35,769 bases of DNA from Anaerolineales bacterium (GTDB taxonomy: Bacteria; Chloroflexota; Anaerolineae; Anaerolineales; DRKV01), in the NCBI GenBank assembly GCA_024763355.1, contig JANTFR010000006.1, positions 1 to 35,769 of the forward strand, given 5' to 3'. The translations under genes were made by a program, and so were the position numbers. Below are positions 30,715 through 35,769 of the stretch, piece by piece (position 1 is the first letter of the stretch; every line of letters begins with the position of its first letter). The notes under the pieces were generated by a model. The model did no database searches. It worked only from the letters and a program-made list of their open reading frames with translations, and had not been told where the DNA came from.

Positions 30715-31563
30715 TTACTTCTCGTCGCCGCTGTCTTTCGGCTGCGCCTGGGCAACTTTCTGTGTGCCTTCCAGGGCTTTGCGCGCCACGGCATCCGAAG
30801 AGCGCGCCGTCTCGACCGCGCCTTCCAGCATGGCACGGGCGATTTTGCCCTGCTGTTTCACCATCTCGCCCATCATCCCCATCGTTCCGAAACCCGCCTC
30901 GGCCATGCCGCGCGCTCCCGCCAGAGATATGCGGCACCCGCCTTTGGCAGTCCGCGCCGCCATCTTGGCCGCCTTCCCTGCCATGCGGGGGGGAGCCAGC
31001 AGGGCCTTGAAAGGGCTTTGCATGGCCTCGCCGATTACTTCAGCGACCTCCTCCGTGGCGATACGTCCCACGTCGGTGACAGTGCGGGCAGCTTCGATGC
31101 CCATTTTGCGGGCACGCCGCGCCCCTTTGCCCGCCGTACGCGCCGCTCTCCCGCCTACAGCCTTCATGCCGCGTCCGGCGGCCCCTGCGACAGCCATCCC
31201 CTTGCTCCCCATGCGTTTGGCCGAACGCGCTCCCGTGCGAGCCATATCTCCGGCAGCATCTCCCGCGGCCTGGGTTTTGGCGCGCACCCGCGCCAGCAAT
31301 TCATCGGGGATGCGGAGCAATTTTTCCCCGCGCCGCGCCCGCTCGGCGTTGAGACGCTCATACAAGCGCAGCCGGCCCTCCGGGGAAAGCCGCGCCCCAT
31401 CAGGGGCAGTCAGATTCCCCTGAATCTTGCGGGCGTTCTCCACCACCTTGCGGCAGCGGCGACATTCCTTCAGGTGGGCCTCGAAACGGGCAACGTCTTC
31501 CTCTCCCAAAAGGCCGCCAAGATAGTCGGGAATCAGGTTTTCCCATCGTTCGTGATTTTTCAT
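30715..31563 (-). CDS. Zinc-binding anti-sigma-like protein with basic Ala-rich tail
   Basis: A 282-aa protein. Residues 1-55 form a zf-HC2/ZAS domain with His30, Cys34 and Cys37 (HLKECRRC), the ligand pattern of zinc anti-sigma factors; His4 may complete the site. Its ATG overlaps the stop of the ECF sigma gene (ATGA), the standard partner arrangement. Unlike most anti-sigma factors, no clear membrane helix follows. Residues about 90-275 are a long run rich in Ala, Arg, Lys, Gly and Met (for example GKGARRARKMGIEAARTV), suggesting amphipathic helices that may lie on membrane or nucleic acid. It probably binds and restrains the sigma factor; the tail's job is unknown. Confidence 0.82.
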   Translation of the reverse strand: MKNHERWENLIPDYLGGLLGEEDVARFEAHLKECRRCRKVVENARKIQGNLTAPDGARLSPEGRLRLYERLNAERARRGEKLLRIPDELLARVRAKTQAAGDAAGDMARTGARSAKRMGSKGMAVAGAAGRGMKAVGGRAARTAGKGARRARKMGIEAARTVTDVGRIATEEVAEVIGEAMQSPFKALLAPPRMAGKAAKMAARTAKGGCRISLAGARGMAEAGFGTMGMMGEMVKQQGKIARAMLEGAVETARSSDAVARKALEGTQKVAQAQPKDSGDEK

Positions 31564-32141
31564 GCCTCCACCTCAGACAAACACTGTGTCAATTCTTTTT
31601 GCAGCAACAGCCGCGCCCGATGGACGCGCACTTTGGCCGCCGAGAGCGAAATACCCAACGCATCGGCGGTTTCTTGCATCGAGAGGCCTTGAATCTCGTA
31701 CAAAACGAAGGCTTCACTCAGTTTCGGGGACATACCGGCCAGAATGCTGTGGATGTGTGCCAGAGTCTCGCGCGTCGTGAGCGCATCTTCGGGCAGGGGC
31801 GCAACCTCGTCCACAAGAAGACTCTCGGCCTCGTCGTCCTCGACGGCAAGCGGTTCCTGGGCGTCCTGCTTGCGATTGCGCATCCGCAACAAGTCCAGGG
31901 CAGTATTGGCTGCAATGCGGTACAGCCAACTGGAAAATTTCGCCTCGCCCCGAAACTGGCCGATACGCCGATAAACCGTCAGGAAAGTTTCTTGCATGGC
32001 ATCTTCAGCATCCTGTTCGTTTCGCAGCACCCTGTACGCCACCCGAAACACCATGTCGGCATAGTCTTCAATCAATTCCTCATAAGCCGCAGGGTCGCTG
32101 GCCTGCAAACGGGATACCAAATCTTGCTCCGTGGCGGACAT
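31560..32141 (-). CDS. ECF (sigma-70 group 4) RNA polymerase sigma factor
   Basis: A 193-aa sigma factor with regions 2 and 4 only. Region 2 shows DYADMVFRVAYRVL, the acidic DAEDAMQETF and WLYRIAANTALDLLR. Region 4 has the helix-turn-helix LSMQETADALGISLSAAKVRVHRAR. Such factors direct RNA polymerase to a small stress regulon, commonly envelope-related. The ATG at 32141 has GGAG about 8 nt upstream and gives MSATEQDLVSRLQ; an in-frame ATG at 32216 would translate a leader hairpin. A promoter-like pair lies just upstream, inside the end of the preceding gene. The stop overlaps the anti-sigma start, so the two are coupled. Target promoters are not known. Confidence 0.93.
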   Translation of the reverse strand: MSATEQDLVSRLQASDPAAYEELIEDYADMVFRVAYRVLRNEQDAEDAMQETFLTVYRRIGQFRGEAKFSSWLYRIAANTALDLLRMRNRKQDAQEPLAVEDDEAESLLVDEVAPLPEDALTTRETLAHIHSILAGMSPKLSEAFVLYEIQGLSMQETADALGISLSAAKVRVHRARLLLQKELTQCLSEVEA

Positions 32142-32167
32142 GCGCTCATCTCCAGGAAATAGAAGAG

Positions 32168-32196
32168 GCAGCAGCCCTCCGAAGAGCGGCTGCTGC
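32168..32196 (-). promoter_or_regulatory. Hairpin in the sigma-factor leader
   Basis: GCAGCAGCC and GGCTGCTGC (32168-32176 with 32188-32196) pair perfectly around an 11-nt loop, ending 27 bp before the sigma start. On the minus strand it is followed by TCTTCTATTTCC. It may terminate readthrough from the upstream gene or regulate sigma synthesis. Confidence 0.5.
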
Positions 32197-32225
32197 GGGG
32201 AAGATACGGATTGCATTACGCTTCA

Positions 32226-32253
32226 AGTGTAGCACGTTATCCCAGTTCTGCAA
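32226..32253 (-). promoter_or_regulatory. Putative promoter of the sigma/anti-sigma operon
   Basis: On the minus strand, TTGCAG (32253-32248) and TACACT (32231-32226) are 16 bp apart. The -35 lies within the last codons of the upstream gene, so the sigma operon can be transcribed on its own. Confidence 0.55.
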
Positions 32254-32815
32254 GAATTTGGCTTACCAGGGAAAGGATGTCATTCGCCAGAAGCGTACCG
32301 TTTTGGGAGAGGGTGACGATGTCCTGCGCCAGGGTCAGACTGCTGTCGCTAATCAGATTTTCGCTGGTCACGATGCGGTCGGCCATGACCCCGATTTGCC
32401 CTTCCGTCCAGAGGATGCGGTCAGCCATCTCTCCGATACGGTCGGCCATCACCCCGATATCGGCAGAGAGTTGCAGCGTCGTGCCTTCGGAGTTGTCGAT
32501 GCGCTGGTTGATGTCATCGGCGGTGACGGCGATTTCGGCGGCGTCGCTCTCGATTTGGGATGCCAGGGTGATGATTTGGGCGGCGGCGTCCAGCACCTCA
32601 GGGTCGGTCTCCACGGCCTGGATGGATTCGGCTGCGGCCTGCATTTGGGCGGCTTGCGCCTGGAGAAGCGCGGCATCCGCCCCGATTTGGGTCGCCGCTG
32701 CCTGGATAGCGTCCCAATCCGGCCCGAAAGAGGCCGCACTGGCGGAGGCGTTGGGGGCAAGCAACATACCAAAGGCAAGGGCAAAGACGGTGAGGGTCAG
32801 GATAAATTTCTGCAT
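32237..32815 (-). CDS. Secreted helical-repeat protein with MADRI motifs
   Basis: A 192-aa protein with a signal peptide of about 27 residues ending ASASA. The mature part is entirely helical in pattern: Ala/Gln/Ile-rich heptads, then repeated units IGVMADRI, GEMADRI, IGVMADRI at about residues 125-160. No catalytic or metal site is seen. I recall MADRI-type repeats in other bacterial exported proteins, but no function. It probably forms an extracellular or envelope coiled coil. The ATG at 32815 has AAGGAG 9 nt upstream, so the longer version from 32953 is rejected. The ECF sigma and anti-sigma genes follow on the same strand, so it may be in the sigma regulon; that is inference. Confidence 0.8.
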   Translation of the reverse strand: MQKFILTLTVFALAFGMLLAPNASASAASFGPDWDAIQAAATQIGADAALLQAQAAQMQAAAESIQAVETDPEVLDAAAQIITLASQIESDAAEIAVTADDINQRIDNSEGTTLQLSADIGVMADRIGEMADRILWTEGQIGVMADRIVTSENLISDSSLTLAQDIVTLSQNGTLLANDILSLVSQILAELG

Positions 32816-32835
32816 GGCTGGTAATCTCCTTTGTG

Positions 32836-32853
32836 TCTGAAATATCTGAAATA
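32836..32853. repeat. Direct tandem TCTGAAATA x2
   Basis: Two perfect 9-bp copies lie 20 bp before the start of the MADRI protein gene (minus strand), in the 164-bp divergent spacer. No other clear element was found in the gap apart from the weak -10 at 32945. Confidence 0.6.
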
Positions 32854-32944
32854 ATTGGCCCAAGATGAAATTGTGGAGCATAATGAGCAGGCCGTTCACC
32901 CCATAAGACGAAAGCCAAAACAATTCGGTTACATTTCGGGATGG

Positions 32945-32950
32945 TAAAAT
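32945..32950 (+). promoter_or_regulatory. Possible -10 box (TAAAAT) of the pullulanase gene
   Basis: TAAAAT lies 29 nt before the ATG at 32980, and a GGAG Shine-Dalgarno follows in the leader. The -35 region is poor. Confidence 0.4.
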
Positions 32951-32979
32951 CACGCTATTCCTGTTTTACGGAGAACCCG

Positions 32980-35769
<2,790 letters not shown>

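Overview
This window looks like a GC-rich chromosomal segment from a member of the Chloroflexota, most likely an Anaerolineae-type bacterium. That is an inference from gene content (short YidC, Jag, SWIM-type SNF2 helicase, UPF0104 flippase-like protein, type I pullulanase), from the many palindromic and short-phrase repeats between genes, and from the mix of Shine-Dalgarno, SD-less and leaderless starts. No rRNA or tRNA gene, CRISPR array, insertion sequence or prophage was seen.

Layout. At 1-2577 there are two envelope proteases: a 5'-truncated S41 C-terminal processing peptidase and an HtrA/DegP-type S1C protease. At 2674-5486 a leaderless operon encodes an UPF0104-type membrane protein and a GT39-like glycosyltransferase. 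At 5649-9450 lies the conserved rpmH-rnpA-yidD-yidC-jag cluster, with an extra PQQ-propeller lipoprotein between yidD and yidC. At 9531-12141 a leaderless PfkB-family kinase is followed by parA and parB. Ribosomal L34/RNase P genes near parAB are typical of the region around the chromosome origin, but dnaA, mnmE, mnmG, rsmG and oriC are absent here. At 12182-19160 are a YtcJ-like amidohydrolase, a 1095-aa SWIM-SNF2 helicase tightly followed by an unassigned 184-aa protein, and a dihydropyrimidinase. At 19215-22632 three overlapping genes encode complex-I-like membrane subunits with no redox partner. At 22773-27502 are a coiled-coil protein next to SelB, then a string of small genes: an anchored helix-hairpin-helix protein, a LapA-like membrane protein, a soluble helix-hairpin-helix protein and a 71-aa protein.

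From 27545 to 32815 the genes lie on the minus strand: a P-type cation ATPase under a yybP-ykoY (manganese) riboswitch, a zinc-binding anti-sigma-like protein overlapping an ECF sigma factor gene, and a secreted helical-repeat protein. A divergent secreted type I pullulanase (32980 to the window end, truncated) closes the window.

The most distinctive signals are these. The manganese riboswitch is complete, with promoter, aptamer and a mutually exclusive terminator. Two GC-rich palindromic repeat copies, in opposite orientations, are translated in frame inside the pullulanase. Short tandem phrase repeats with periods of 7, 8, 9 or 10 bp fill many gene-proximal spacers, often running right up to SD-less start codons. 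Two genes start exactly 6 nt after a TATAAT box. The SWIM-SNF2 helicase with its partner, and the complex-I-like trio lacking channel lysines, are the best candidates for undescribed systems, but their functions cannot be settled from sequence alone.
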